From the NCBI RefSeq assembly GCF_008017805.1, contig NZ_VRTT01000051.1, forward strand, positions 1-53,565: DNA of 53,565 nt, written 5' to 3'. Every line of letters begins with the position of its first letter. Position 1 is the stretch's first letter. This stretch comes from Paenibacillus sp. N3.4 (GTDB lineage Bacteria > Bacillota > Bacilli > Paenibacillales > NBRC-103111). Under the pieces are notes generated by a model that made no database searches, had not been told where the DNA came from, and worked only from the letters and a program-made list of their open reading frames with translations. Shown here piece by piece: positions 38,300 to 47,451 of this stretch. A program made the translations under genes and the position numbers.

Positions 38300-38516
38300 C
38301 GAAATTGCTATCGGTGTCGAGGAGGATGAATTGACGGATGAGATGATGCTGAGAGACTTAGGCATCGACTCCTTGAAATACGTAGAGCTGCTTGTTCGTA
38401 TCGAGGAGCTTTGCGAAATCGTCTTCGACGAATCCGATTTAGGCATGGAATCTCTCCGTAGTGTCGGTGATTTAGCCGCGCTTACAAATAAAACAATAGC
38501 AAAAAGAGCAGGCTGA
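38265..38516 (+). CDS. Acyl carrier protein 2
   Basis: Carrier protein of 83 residues with the phosphopantetheine motif LGIDSLKYVELL (Ser36). AAGGAG with 10-nt spacing favours ATG 38265 over ATG 38256. It is followed after 1 nt by the AMP-dependent ligase, so it probably receives the acyl group activated by that enzyme. Distinct in sequence from carrier protein 1, which points to two separate acyl inputs. Confidence 0.9.
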   Translation: MNVKQQIQAAINEIAIGVEEDELTDEMMLRDLGIDSLKYVELLVRIEELCEIVFDESDLGMESLRSVGDLAALTNKTIAKRAG

Positions 38517-38517
38517 T

Positions 38518-39998
38518 ATGAGCTTATGGAGCGTGCTGGAATGTGCCATGCAGGTGAACGGTAGCGGACCTGCCTTAACAAGGCAAGACGGTTCCATTAT
38601 GCAATATGCGGAACTTTTGGAGTACGTAAAGTTAAAGGCACGTAAGATTGGCAAATTTATACCGGCTGGCAGCAAAGTTGCCGTCATGGATGAGCATCCA
38701 TTCTATGAAGCGGTACATGTGCTTGCTTTCATTATGCTTCAGGTGACGATCATACCGATGACACTGAAATACGGCGAGCAGCGCTGCGCACAGATTATTA
38801 GGCATACCGAGCCTGATTTTCTATACACGAGTCAGACCTCGATTGTTACGGAAATACTCATTGAAGCATGCAAATCGGCTGGAACCATGATCATCGCTGA
38901 TCAGGCGGTTTGCTGAGCGCAGAGCGTCGGAATCGAGAGATGAGTTGGAGCGGGTTAACGGGGGAACTGCCTCCTAGCTTTATAATGTACACGTCAGGCA
39001 GTACGGGATTACCAAAGGGGGCGGTGCTAACCTACGAGAATGTTTGGGCGAACATCCTAGACATTCAGTCTTATTTTGAAGTGAAGTCAGATGATCATCT
39101 GCTCATCCATCGTTCTTTAAGTCACGCTTCGGTGATGACTGGCGAGTTTTTATACGGAATCATAGCCGGCGCCCAGTTGACGTTCTATCATGAAGCTTTT
39201 GTGCCCCGAAGGCTGCTTCATTTTATGGAAAATAAGAGAATAACCGTATTTTGTTCAACGCCGACGATTTTGTATCAATTGGCTTTAGACAAATCGGATT
39301 ATTCCCTGCCGCTTCTCCGTCAAGTGGCGCTTATGGGAGAATATTTGCATAAACAGGTAACTCTCAAGATCAAAGAAAAATTTCCACATGTTCATTTCTA
39401 TTTGTTGTATGGGCAGACGGAAGCAGCGCCTCGAATCACGTATTTGCCTTCCTGTTATTTTACAGTGAAAGAGGGATGTATCGGGATACCTTTACCGAGC
39501 ATAGAGATCCGAATCATCGACGAAGAGGGGAACGAAATGAAGCACGGCCAGAGCGGCGAACTGCTTGTAAGAGGGCCTAATATATTCCTCGGCTACTGGG
39601 CCCAACCGGAATTGACGGCGGTTAAGCTGCAAGGAGGCTGGCTGCATACCGGGGATATGGTCTACGAAGGTGAAGATCGGTATTTATATATTTCGGGAAG
39701 AAAGGACGATATGATCATCCGCGCGGGTATGAATATTTACCCAAAAGAAATTGAAGAGGTTCTATTGGAGGATGCGCGTATTCGCGAGGTTGTCGTCAGC
39801 GGTATCGCCGATCCCAGATACGGGCAGAAGCTTCAAATTATGTTAGTGCCAGATATTGAAGGCATGATTACGAAAGCTGACGTGCTGCAAATATGCCAGA
39901 GAAAGCTTGCTTCTTACCAGTACCCGGATGTCATTCATATTGTCAAGGAGATTCCCCGTAACGCTGTTGGTAAAATCATCAGAAAACAATTCATGTAA
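38518..39998 (+). CDS. AMP-dependent acyl ligase (ANL family), frameshifted near 38910
   Basis: Adenylate-forming enzyme of about 494 residues when restored. The first frame ends at 38916 after IIADQAVC; the -1 frame continues LLSAERRNREM. One T added in TTT at 38909-38911 joins them. Core motifs: YTSGSTGLPKGA (A3), YGQTEAAP (A5), GWLHTGD (A7), RKDDMIIRAGMNIYP (A8) and the catalytic Lys in NAVGKIIRKQ (A10). It probably loads a carboxylic acid onto carrier protein 2, 1 nt upstream. The substrate pocket cannot be read reliably. Confidence 0.88.
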
Positions 39999-40031
39999 GT
40001 TATGCATCCATTCTAAGAAGGAGTGATTCAT

Positions 40032-41159
40032 TTGAACAAGACATTAGAGCAGGAACTCGTATTGGAACTGTCGCAATTTCGCAATCCGAACACTGAACGT
40101 ATGAAAGAGCTGGTGACCCAGAAATTGGACTGGGCAGAAATATTGGGTCATCTGGTCTACAACCGGACAGCTGGTATTGCGTATCATGTGTTGCGTATGA
40201 GCGAAATTCCTTTTTTTAACAGAGAATTCGAATTCGGCTTGTTTTTAATTCATGAGATACAGAGGTTGCGGACGCAATCGCATCGTTCCTATATCTCGCA
40301 AATCGCTGCTGCAATGAATGCAAGCGGGATTCCCCATGCGTTCTTGAAAGGCTCTATTCTTGCGCACTCCATCTATCCGGTAGGCTGCCGAATTTCCAGT
40401 GACATTGATATTTTGCTGCGAGCGAGTGATCTGACGGCGTGCGGTAATGTCATGAAGGAGCTTGGGTTTATTCAAGGGTTCTATGATGAGAATGAACGTG
40501 TTGTCGTTCCTGCCACCCGCCGGGAAATCCTGAACCATCGGATGAACTACGGCGAGGTTGTTCCGTACCGTAAGGCCGTTCAAGAGCCGGGCATCAATTT
40601 GATCGAAATTGATATCAATTTTTCGCTGGATTGGATGGCACAAGGCACGGAGAAAGCAGTCGATAACTTTATCCAAGAGGCAGAAGCGTATCAATTTAAT
40701 GCAGGAGAGCAAATTAGTTCCTTGCCCAAAGAGTATTTCTTGGCGCATTTGTGTGTTCATTTGTTCAAGGAAGCGGCTGTGATAACCTGGATAGATTTTC
40801 AACGTGATTTAGGGCTATACAAATTCGTGGACATTTATGGTTTCTTAACGGACCCGCATATTGATCTGAATTGGGACAAATTTGTAGCCATCCTGACGAA
40901 CAATCAAATTATTAACGAAGCCTACTATGCTCTGGAGCATACGAGGGTGTTCTTCCCGATTCTAAATCAGTATGAGGGCTTTATTGACATGTTGAACGAT
41001 ATCAAGCCCGCAAATACCGACTATTTGGAGCAGGTTGTTGATGCTTCCAACGCTCAACTCGTGTACCAGTGGAATAAGGACTTGATCAGTCGCTTTTTCG
41101 ATTTGAAACGCTACAATTGCTTGGATCGAGTAGTGAGCAGTGTGCAAAAAATGATATGA
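40032..41159 (+). CDS. Nucleotidyltransferase-fold protein (NTP_transf_5/PF14907-like)
   Basis: About 375 residues. The start is TTG 40032, 9 nt behind AAGGAG; GTG 40023 touches the site. The nucleotidyltransferase signature is intact: KGSILAHSIYP followed by SSDIDILL (two Asp) and a third acidic residue in LIEIDINF. Proteins of this family occur in lasso peptide and other natural product clusters, mostly with unknown function. It overlaps the next kinase gene by ATGA at 41156. It may nucleotidylate the product or an intermediate; this is inference. Confidence 0.8.
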   Translation: MNKTLEQELVLELSQFRNPNTERMKELVTQKLDWAEILGHLVYNRTAGIAYHVLRMSEIPFFNREFEFGLFLIHEIQRLRTQSHRSYISQIAAAMNASGIPHAFLKGSILAHSIYPVGCRISSDIDILLRASDLTACGNVMKELGFIQGFYDENERVVVPATRREILNHRMNYGEVVPYRKAVQEPGINLIEIDINFSLDWMAQGTEKAVDNFIQEAEAYQFNAGEQISSLPKEYFLAHLCVHLFKEAAVITWIDFQRDLGLYKFVDIYGFLTDPHIDLNWDKFVAILTNNQIINEAYYALEHTRVFFPILNQYEGFIDMLNDIKPANTDYLEQVVDASNAQLVYQWNKDLISRFFDLKRYNCLDRVVSSVQKMI

Positions 41160-41866
41160 ACAACAACGACTTTATCCCAAATCACAAAAAGGGCGTATTG
41201 GTCGTGTACGAAGGGATTAGCGGTTCGGGAAAAAGCGAGGGAATTGCCAAATTACTCCATTATTTAAATACACAAGATTTCTCACCAGTCGTCATCGAAT
41301 GGAATGCTAACAAAGCCATCCGATCTATAGTCAAAAAGCTGGACCACATCGGACTACTCACATCGAACGTGTACAGCCTGCTGCAATGGCTTAGTTTCAT
41401 CATCGATTACATGTTCATTCTTAAGCCATCAATTTGGAAGAACAAGATCGTGATCATGGATAGATATTTATACACGGGTATCACTAGGGATGATGTAAAT
41501 GGCGCGATGACTTGGCTAGGGTGGATACTGTGCAAATGCGTCAGGAAACCTGATGTAGTGCTTTTTTACGATACATCGCCACTCGTGTGCCTTGATCGCA
41601 TTCGCAGGCGAGGGAAGACTTTGTTTCATACGAGGAAGAAGGGGGCTGAGGAAGATACAGACCTAACCTATCTGGAGGAGTTGAGAGGGTCTTACCACCG
41701 TGTTTTCTCATACCTGCGGCAAAGGAAGATGAATATTGTATTTGTGGAAGAAGATTCGGTTGGTGTCCACAAGCATATCGAAGGCTTCATCAATAAAAAA
41801 AGCTCTTACTGTCGCTATTGTGAAACCAATCATTCATTAACTAACCAAAAGGAGAAGGCGAGGTAA
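41156..41866 (+). CDS. Thymidylate-kinase-like P-loop kinase
   Basis: About 236 residues. ATG 41156 overlaps the preceding stop (ATGA), favoured over the upstream TTG 41117. It has the P-loop YEGISGSGKSEG, MDRYLYTG (DRY-type motif) and LDRIRRRGK (LID region), all of the dTMP kinase family. Being inside a biosynthetic operon it is unlikely to be the housekeeping enzyme; a role in phosphorylating a cluster metabolite, or a nucleotide used with the adjacent nucleotidyltransferase, is inferred. The C-terminal 25 residues are polar and contain CRYCETNHS. Confidence 0.82.
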   Translation: MNNNDFIPNHKKGVLVVYEGISGSGKSEGIAKLLHYLNTQDFSPVVIEWNANKAIRSIVKKLDHIGLLTSNVYSLLQWLSFIIDYMFILKPSIWKNKIVIMDRYLYTGITRDDVNGAMTWLGWILCKCVRKPDVVLFYDTSPLVCLDRIRRRGKTLFHTRKKGAEEDTDLTYLEELRGSYHRVFSYLRQRKMNIVFVEEDSVGVHKHIEGFINKKSSYCRYCETNHSLTNQKEKAR

Positions 41867-41871
41867 ATGGA

Positions 41872-44568
41872 ATGGAATTGCAGGCGTATTTGGAAAAGTT
41901 GGTTTCCAACAGCCACTGCCCGATCACATTTGCCGGAGACATCCCGAATGCGCTAAGCAGGTGGTTGGTGCGAAGCGCATTTACGAATGATGTCAAGCAA
42001 ATGGGAATGGAGCCTTATCTGGACACGGAAGCCCGATTGTTGTACTTCAACGAACTTGTTATCCTTCCCCGGGAGGAAATAGAAGCGAATTGGCGACAGT
42101 ACACTGCCGAAATGGTTAATCGCTACCAAGAAGTGAACACGCCCAAAAATCTATTTACAATTGAACCGGATAAATATATGTATGGGCTAAACACGGTGTA
42201 TTGCCAGAAAGAACAAGATATTCTAGTCAATGTGATTACCTATTTCCCTACGCCAATCCGGATGTGGATCAATGGACAGCTTGTCGTAACAGGGAATCAC
42301 GATTATTTGATAAAGGATTACTTCTTCTTGTACCGGTTTCGCGAAGGAAGCAATACCGTTTTGTTCGAATGCCCCCTTGCCTTGAGAGTGCCTTTGAATA
42401 CGCAGGAGATCATCGTTAAGCTCAATCCGGTTGACTGTTTAGCGGATAACGGTAAAGAATTTGTAGATGAGGAATTATTGGTCGCCTATAAGCAATCTTA
42501 CAGCCTTTTCCCAGAACGTGTATTTTATATGTCCAATGAGGAACTACAGTTGATCGTTCTTCCTCAATATATGGATCGTCAAACTGGAACTGAGATTGTT
42601 CATGTCAGAATCTTTAATGCGGCAGGAGATCTATTGCAGGCTAAGGAGCTGGCTGCTTCTTCTGTTGCAACCTTTCCATGGCAGGACAACTTTAACGGTC
42701 TGCTCCGCATACGCGCCGAAGGAGCGGGAGATACTGCCAAGGTGGGCGAGGCCTACGTGTATTTCGGTGAATTTCAGAGCAGCATAGACCAGATGATACA
42801 GCAAGTGGAGAAGAGGCTGGACTGCGATCACTCTGTGATCACGACCATCAAGGAGATGGTGGCTCTGCCTAATGCCTTCAAGGCCTTGAATCAGTATGTG
42901 CCGAATGTTTGTTACCTTACTCTTTTTCAAGTCTTGGAGAAATTCATTCGATACGCCAGCACTTCTGAGAAGCAGGTTAAACAGACGTATCGAGATGTAT
43001 TTGGATCGAGTTTCACCGTTTATGAACCCCAGCCAAACGGAGATCGGCTTGTTGCTTACACGGTGCATATACCGGATGACTATAATCCGGAAGCATCCTA
43101 CCCATTGGTCGTCTATTTCCACGATGCACTAGCTCGAGCTTATCCGGTGGATCTCCCTTGGGTGAAACGCAGTACCATCTCGGATGCTATTATTATCAGC
43201 ATCGTCGGGATTGGCAGGTTGAATTATGTGGATGACGTCAACGTCATTCGTATGATCAAGAGACTTACAGAGACCTACAACGTGAATCGGAACCGCGTTT
43301 ATCTGATCGGTCACTGTACGGGCGGTTCGAAAACACTTCGCATGGCGATGCAAGTGCCGGATACATTTGCCGGGATCGCCAGCGTCATTGGCGATTTACG
43401 GTTAAATATTAATAAGCCTGAATATGCACTGATCGATAACATGAGCAATATGACTGTTTTAGGATTGACGAGCACCGAACACTGGTTTTTTAACTCTACG
43501 CGAATCATGCACTTTTTAAAAAGGCTGCCCAAGTCAACAACTCGTATCGTTCACGGCTTTATGCATAACGAGTTCAATGCCATATTGAATTCCAAAAAGT
43601 TGCTCCATAAGCTGATAGCCGAGCAGCGAGATCCTTATCCCGAAGAGCTCAAGCTTTCCGCTCTAGAACCGGGATACAATAAAACCTATTGGCTTAAGGT
43701 AGAAGCAATTGACAATTTGGAAGAGGCGTCACAGATTTGGGCAAGAAAGATGGCTCCTAATCGAATAGAAATTGAAATGAACAATATCGAATGCTTTAGT
43801 TTACTTATTAACAGGGAGAAGATGATCCTCGCCGATATGATAGAAATTGCGGTGAATGGCGCCGTTCAACGAGTTGGTCTTGCTCCTTTTTGCAAATTTT
43901 GGGTAAACTGGCAGATGGATAAATATAGCATAGAGGCCGTCCCTATGAATGAACAAGAGTTTGAGAGAGAGTATCATGCCATCGATGTAGATGAAGAAAA
44001 ACTGGGGATCAAGCAAATTTATTTGAGCGCTTGTACGATAGTAAAACCTGAAGGCAGTAATCCAAGCAAGCTGAGCCTAGTTAGCAAGCTTGCCTACTTG
44101 CTGCAAAATCCGATCAAAGACCGCTATATTTATTACAAATATGAGGCAATCAATGAGCAAGATTTGGATTGGGAACAGGAGAGTCCAAGTCTTGCCAACC
44201 ATGTGTTTATCATTGACACCAGGAGCAAGAGCGAGAAACAAGAAAAGCTGCTAGCTACATTAGACATGAATATGGATGAAGAAAGACTTATTTACCGTGG
44301 GCAAATGTTTGTCGGGACGTACTTTACTTTTATAAAATGCCGTCATCCTTATTATAACGAGCGACTTCTGCTAATTGTGGCTTTCAATGATGATCAGGTA
44401 GAGACGGAAATCATCACATGGATGAATGCTTTTGAAACAAATCCACTGTTTTATAACGACGCTGTTGTTTTCCATGATGGAAGGTACCACGGGTTTAGAG
44501 ATCGGCCCATATTTCTGGCTAGGGGTAATGGTGAGTATGAATCAACATACATGGAAGAATATTGCTAA
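41872..44568 (+). CDS. Large protein with central alpha/beta-hydrolase domain carrying a Cys nucleophile
   Basis: 898 residues, no signal peptide. Residues 1-350 are unassigned and partly beta-rich. Residues about 380-590 are an esterase-like alpha/beta-hydrolase: YPLVVYFHDA, RVYLIGHCTGG and VHGFMHNEF. The nucleophile elbow reads GHCTGG, so the usual Ser is Cys482, as in dienelactone hydrolases; His565 is a candidate catalytic His. Residues 600-898 are unassigned. In a carrier-protein pathway it may release or transfer a thioester-bound acyl group. The 3' end overlaps the decarboxylase start by about 32 bp. I cannot name a family for the full-length protein. Confidence 0.75.
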   Translation: MELQAYLEKLVSNSHCPITFAGDIPNALSRWLVRSAFTNDVKQMGMEPYLDTEARLLYFNELVILPREEIEANWRQYTAEMVNRYQEVNTPKNLFTIEPDKYMYGLNTVYCQKEQDILVNVITYFPTPIRMWINGQLVVTGNHDYLIKDYFFLYRFREGSNTVLFECPLALRVPLNTQEIIVKLNPVDCLADNGKEFVDEELLVAYKQSYSLFPERVFYMSNEELQLIVLPQYMDRQTGTEIVHVRIFNAAGDLLQAKELAASSVATFPWQDNFNGLLRIRAEGAGDTAKVGEAYVYFGEFQSSIDQMIQQVEKRLDCDHSVITTIKEMVALPNAFKALNQYVPNVCYLTLFQVLEKFIRYASTSEKQVKQTYRDVFGSSFTVYEPQPNGDRLVAYTVHIPDDYNPEASYPLVVYFHDALARAYPVDLPWVKRSTISDAIIISIVGIGRLNYVDDVNVIRMIKRLTETYNVNRNRVYLIGHCTGGSKTLRMAMQVPDTFAGIASVIGDLRLNINKPEYALIDNMSNMTVLGLTSTEHWFFNSTRIMHFLKRLPKSTTRIVHGFMHNEFNAILNSKKLLHKLIAEQRDPYPEELKLSALEPGYNKTYWLKVEAIDNLEEASQIWARKMAPNRIEIEMNNIECFSLLINREKMILADMIEIAVNGAVQRVGLAPFCKFWVNWQMDKYSIEAVPMNEQEFEREYHAIDVDEEKLGIKQIYLSACTIVKPEGSNPSKLSLVSKLAYLLQNPIKDRYIYYKYEAINEQDLDWEQESPSLANHVFIIDTRSKSEKQEKLLATLDMNMDEERLIYRGQMFVGTYFTFIKCRHPYYNERLLLIVAFNDDQVETEIITWMNAFETNPLFYNDAVVFHDGRYHGFRDRPIFLARGNGEYESTYMEEYC

Positions 44569-45775
44569 CACATATGGCACTCCTGCGTACATCTACGATG
44601 GGAACAAAATTGCGGAGCAATACGAGCTATTGAAGAACTGTTTGCCTGAGCCATTCGAGATTTTTTATTCGGTTAAGTCTAACCCACTGCTAGGCATATG
44701 CGAGTTATTAAAGAAATTGGGATCGTGCATAGAGGTTGCATCCTCCGGAGAATTGTACATGGCGCTGCAGGCAGGTTTTCATCCTAGTCAAATCATTTTC
44801 ACAAGTCCTGGAAAGACCTACACGGATCTTCTTTATGCGATCGAAACGGGCATATACAGTATCAATGTCGAATCACTTGAAGAAGCGAAGCTGATTCATC
44901 AAATAGCAAGCGGTAGGCGGCGCAAGGTGAATATTTCTCTACGTATTAATCCGAACTTCAATATCAACGGTGCGGGCATGAAAATGACTGGGGTTCCGAC
45001 GCAGTTCGGGATCGACCAGTCCTTTCTAAAAGAGACAATGGAAATCATTCAAGCATTACCATTTGTTCGTATTCATGGGATTCATATTTTCTCGGGAAGC
45101 CAGATGCTGAATGCAAATCATATCGTTTTGACGGTGGAAGAAATCATGAAGCTTACAGTAGATTTAATGGACACTTATCACTTTGAGCTTGACTTTCTGG
45201 ATTTGGGGGGCGGATTTGGCATCCCTTACTTTAAAGGAGAATCCTATCTGGAGACGGAGCAACTCCAAAGCGGTTTAGCCGAATTGTGGGGGCGATACAA
45301 GAAAAGGCTGGCAGGTGTCCGAATTGGAGTGGAAAGCGGGCGCTTTTTGCTCGCTGAAGCGGGTTCGTTTATGACGAGGGTACTCTATGTTAAAGAAAGT
45401 AAGGGAAGTAAATACCTCGTCTGCGATGGTGGCTCGAATCAGCATGCTTCAACTGCTTTTTTGGGGCGATATGTAAGAAATAATTTCCCAATGCGATTGC
45501 TTGGAAAAGATGGGGATCTAGAAGAGTTAAATGTCGTAGGTTCGCTCTGTACCCCTACTGATGTCTTGGGGCAAAAGGTGATGCTGCCTAATGCCGAGCC
45601 TGGAGATCTGCTCATTATTGATAAATCGGGAGCTTACGGACTGACGCATAGTCCCGTTTTGTTCCTTAGCCATGTGCTGCCTCCGGAGATCATTTGCTTG
45701 GATGGGGAGATTAGGGTATTGAGGGAGAGAGGTCACTATGCGGATTTCCTAAGAGGACAGCATTCATTTTGTTGA
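44537..45775 (+). CDS. BtrK-like PLP-dependent decarboxylase (fold type III)
   Basis: About 412 residues. ATG 44537 (MNQHTWKN) is chosen because similarity to the family begins there; the frame is open from 44426. Alanine racemase-type barrel with the PLP Lys47 in FYSVKSNP, LGGGFGIPYF, ESGRFLLAEAG and the C-terminal LCTPTDVLG with the active-site Cys. Segments such as KMTGVPTQFG and GIHIFSGSQMLN resemble butirosin BtrK (L-glutamyl-ACP decarboxylase) more than lysine-pathway LysA. Expected reaction: decarboxylation of an amino acid held on a carrier protein, e.g. Glu-ACP to a 4-aminobutyryl-ACP. Ornithine or diaminopimelate-type substrates are not excluded. Confidence 0.83.
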   Translation: MNQHTWKNIANTYGTPAYIYDGNKIAEQYELLKNCLPEPFEIFYSVKSNPLLGICELLKKLGSCIEVASSGELYMALQAGFHPSQIIFTSPGKTYTDLLYAIETGIYSINVESLEEAKLIHQIASGRRRKVNISLRINPNFNINGAGMKMTGVPTQFGIDQSFLKETMEIIQALPFVRIHGIHIFSGSQMLNANHIVLTVEEIMKLTVDLMDTYHFELDFLDLGGGFGIPYFKGESYLETEQLQSGLAELWGRYKKRLAGVRIGVESGRFLLAEAGSFMTRVLYVKESKGSKYLVCDGGSNQHASTAFLGRYVRNNFPMRLLGKDGDLEELNVVGSLCTPTDVLGQKVMLPNAEPGDLLIIDKSGAYGLTHSPVLFLSHVLPPEIICLDGEIRVLRERGHYADFLRGQHSFC

Positions 45776-45794
45776 TTTGAAAGGAGTGGAAGAG

Positions 45795-47155
45795 ATGGCC
45801 GAAACGTTTCATTTGATTGAATATTTGACCGTTCAACGAACGAAAGGTACTATCATTTGGCTGTTGAACATAGGTGCGGAGAAGTACTGGAACCGTCTTC
45901 AAGCAGGAATTGTGGACCGCAGCGAGGATCGTATTGTGAATCGGGTGGAGGAGATGAACTTGCTGCTGTGCCGTGAACAGGATATCCTTATTTTGCGTGA
46001 GCAGCCGGATCCTGCCTATCTCGAGCAGCTTAGGCAGTGGGGATTCTCAATCCCGAGATTTGTTGTACCGGAGCATTCGGATGCGCTTACACCGATTGCT
46101 GAACTGGTATTGAGAGATCAAAAGCTGCTATTGGAGCTTGAGCTCGCAGCGGCTGAGCAGGAAGATGTTTATTTTGTACCTTATGCCGTCACGTATTTGG
46201 AGGAGCAAATTGCGGAACACTGCGGGCTGTGCCTCATAGGAGCCCCATCTGATTTACAATCCAAGGTCAATGATAAGGTGTTCAATCGGGAGATTGCCGA
46301 AACGCTCGGGTTGGCAACTTGCCAAGGCTTTGTGTGTAGCGATATAGAGGAAATTAGAGAGGCCTATCATCAATTGATGGAATGTGTGAATAACTTCGAA
46401 AAAGTCATAATCAAAGAACCGCACGGCGCCTCGGGCAAAGGGCTCTATATCATTGACAACATGGATAAGCTTTCATCATTGCTCACACGCTTGTCGAGAA
46501 GCGCAAGGCAGAATCCGAATGCGCGGTGGCTCGTAGAGGCTGGTACGAGAAGAAGGCGGATCTGAATTATCAGATCTATATTTCACCACATGGCTCCGTG
46601 GAGATGTTCTCCCTGAAGCAGCAGGTTTTACGGGATACCGTATATATCGGCTCCAAAATTCCAGTTGATCTGAGTCCTGAGATTATCGAGAAGTACCGAG
46701 GATATGCGAAGCAGATTGGGTCTTATCTGTATCGGATAGGCTATACCGGAGTTGCGGGTATTGACTCCATTATTACAATGGACGACACGATCATTCCGAT
46801 TATTGAAATTAACGGAAGATTCACGTTGTCTACGTATATTTCCTTTATGGAACCTATACTGCACGATGTCAAATTGTTTTCACGGTATTTCAAGTGGATA
46901 TTGGATAAGCCATGCGATTTCACAGAGGTGTGCAGCTTGTTGAGACAGGAGGGACTGCTCTATGACCCTGCCACCAGAGAAGGCATCGTTGTTTATACAT
47001 CCGGAACGCTGCCTACACAGCAGGATGAAGGCGGATCATCTTACACGGGACGCTTGTTTACACTTCTAGTATCTAAGGATTGGGCAAACATCGAAGCCTT
47101 AAACTTCGGCTTGGAGCATTTCATTGATCGATTATCCAATCGGATTACGGTTTAA
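45795..47155 (+). CDS. BtrJ-like ATP-grasp ligase (frameshifted near 46537)
   Basis: About 454 residues when restored. ATG 45795 lies 9 nt behind AAGGAG; the first frame ends at 46565. The -1 frame continues as GWYEKKADLNYQIYI. One G added in GAGGCTGG (46535-46540) gives RWLVEGWYEKKADLN. ATP-grasp features: VNDKVFNREIAETLGL, VIIKEPHGASGKGLY (ATP-binding Lys and glycine loop), GYTGVAGIDSI and IIEINGRFTLSTY (metal-binding acidic and Asn residues). In butirosin BtrJ attaches glutamate to the carrier protein. The same role next to a BtrK-like decarboxylase is likely. Last gene of the cluster, followed by a terminator. Confidence 0.84.
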
Positions 47156-47173
47156 CGGTTAGTAAGCATTAAT

Positions 47174-47219
47174 AAGGCATAGTTCGATCAGTTCTTTACT
47201 GATTGCATTATGCCTTTTT
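47174..47219 (+). terminator. Rho-independent terminator at the end of the biosynthetic cluster
   Basis: AAGGCATA pairs with TATGCCTT, with an inner ATCAGT/ACTGAT stem, followed by TTT. It lies 18 bp after the ATP-grasp stop codon. Confidence 0.75.
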
Positions 47220-47324
47220 ACATAGAAATTGGTATCTCTAGGAGCATAATCAACAAGATTAATGATAGACGATCGCGTGATAATGCTCAGACACCGAGCC
47301 CCAAATGGAGGCATTAAAAATAAA

Positions 47325-47445
47325 AAGGACGTGTCTGGGTTGATCGTTGACAGCAACCAAGGATTCCAGTACACGTCCTACGAGTACCACGACATGATGA
47401 CAAAGATTGTAGTCCGAATCAGTTATTTAGGACCAAGGTGTTTCA
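47325..47445 (+). pseudogene. IS3-family transposase (OrfB) fragment
   Basis: A short frame reads GLIVDSNQGFQYTSYEYHDMMTK, very like the HSDQGFQYTSYEYHDM segment of IS3/IS150-type integrase domains, with the catalytic Asp shown in DSNQG. Nothing of the rest of the transposase or of terminal inverted repeats is recognisable. It is a decayed scrap between the cluster terminator and the GH6 gene. Confidence 0.65.
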
Positions 47446-47451
47446 TGGATC

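Noticed and set aside
32609..47155. Lasso peptide cluster, suggested by the nucleotidyltransferase type
   Set aside because: No precursor peptide, leader peptidase B1/B2 proteins or asparagine-synthetase-like cyclase are present.
47159..47374. 71-codon minus-strand open frame after the ATP-grasp gene
   Set aside because: It covers the cluster terminator hairpin and part of the transposase scrap, has no ribosome binding site and no recognisable motif.
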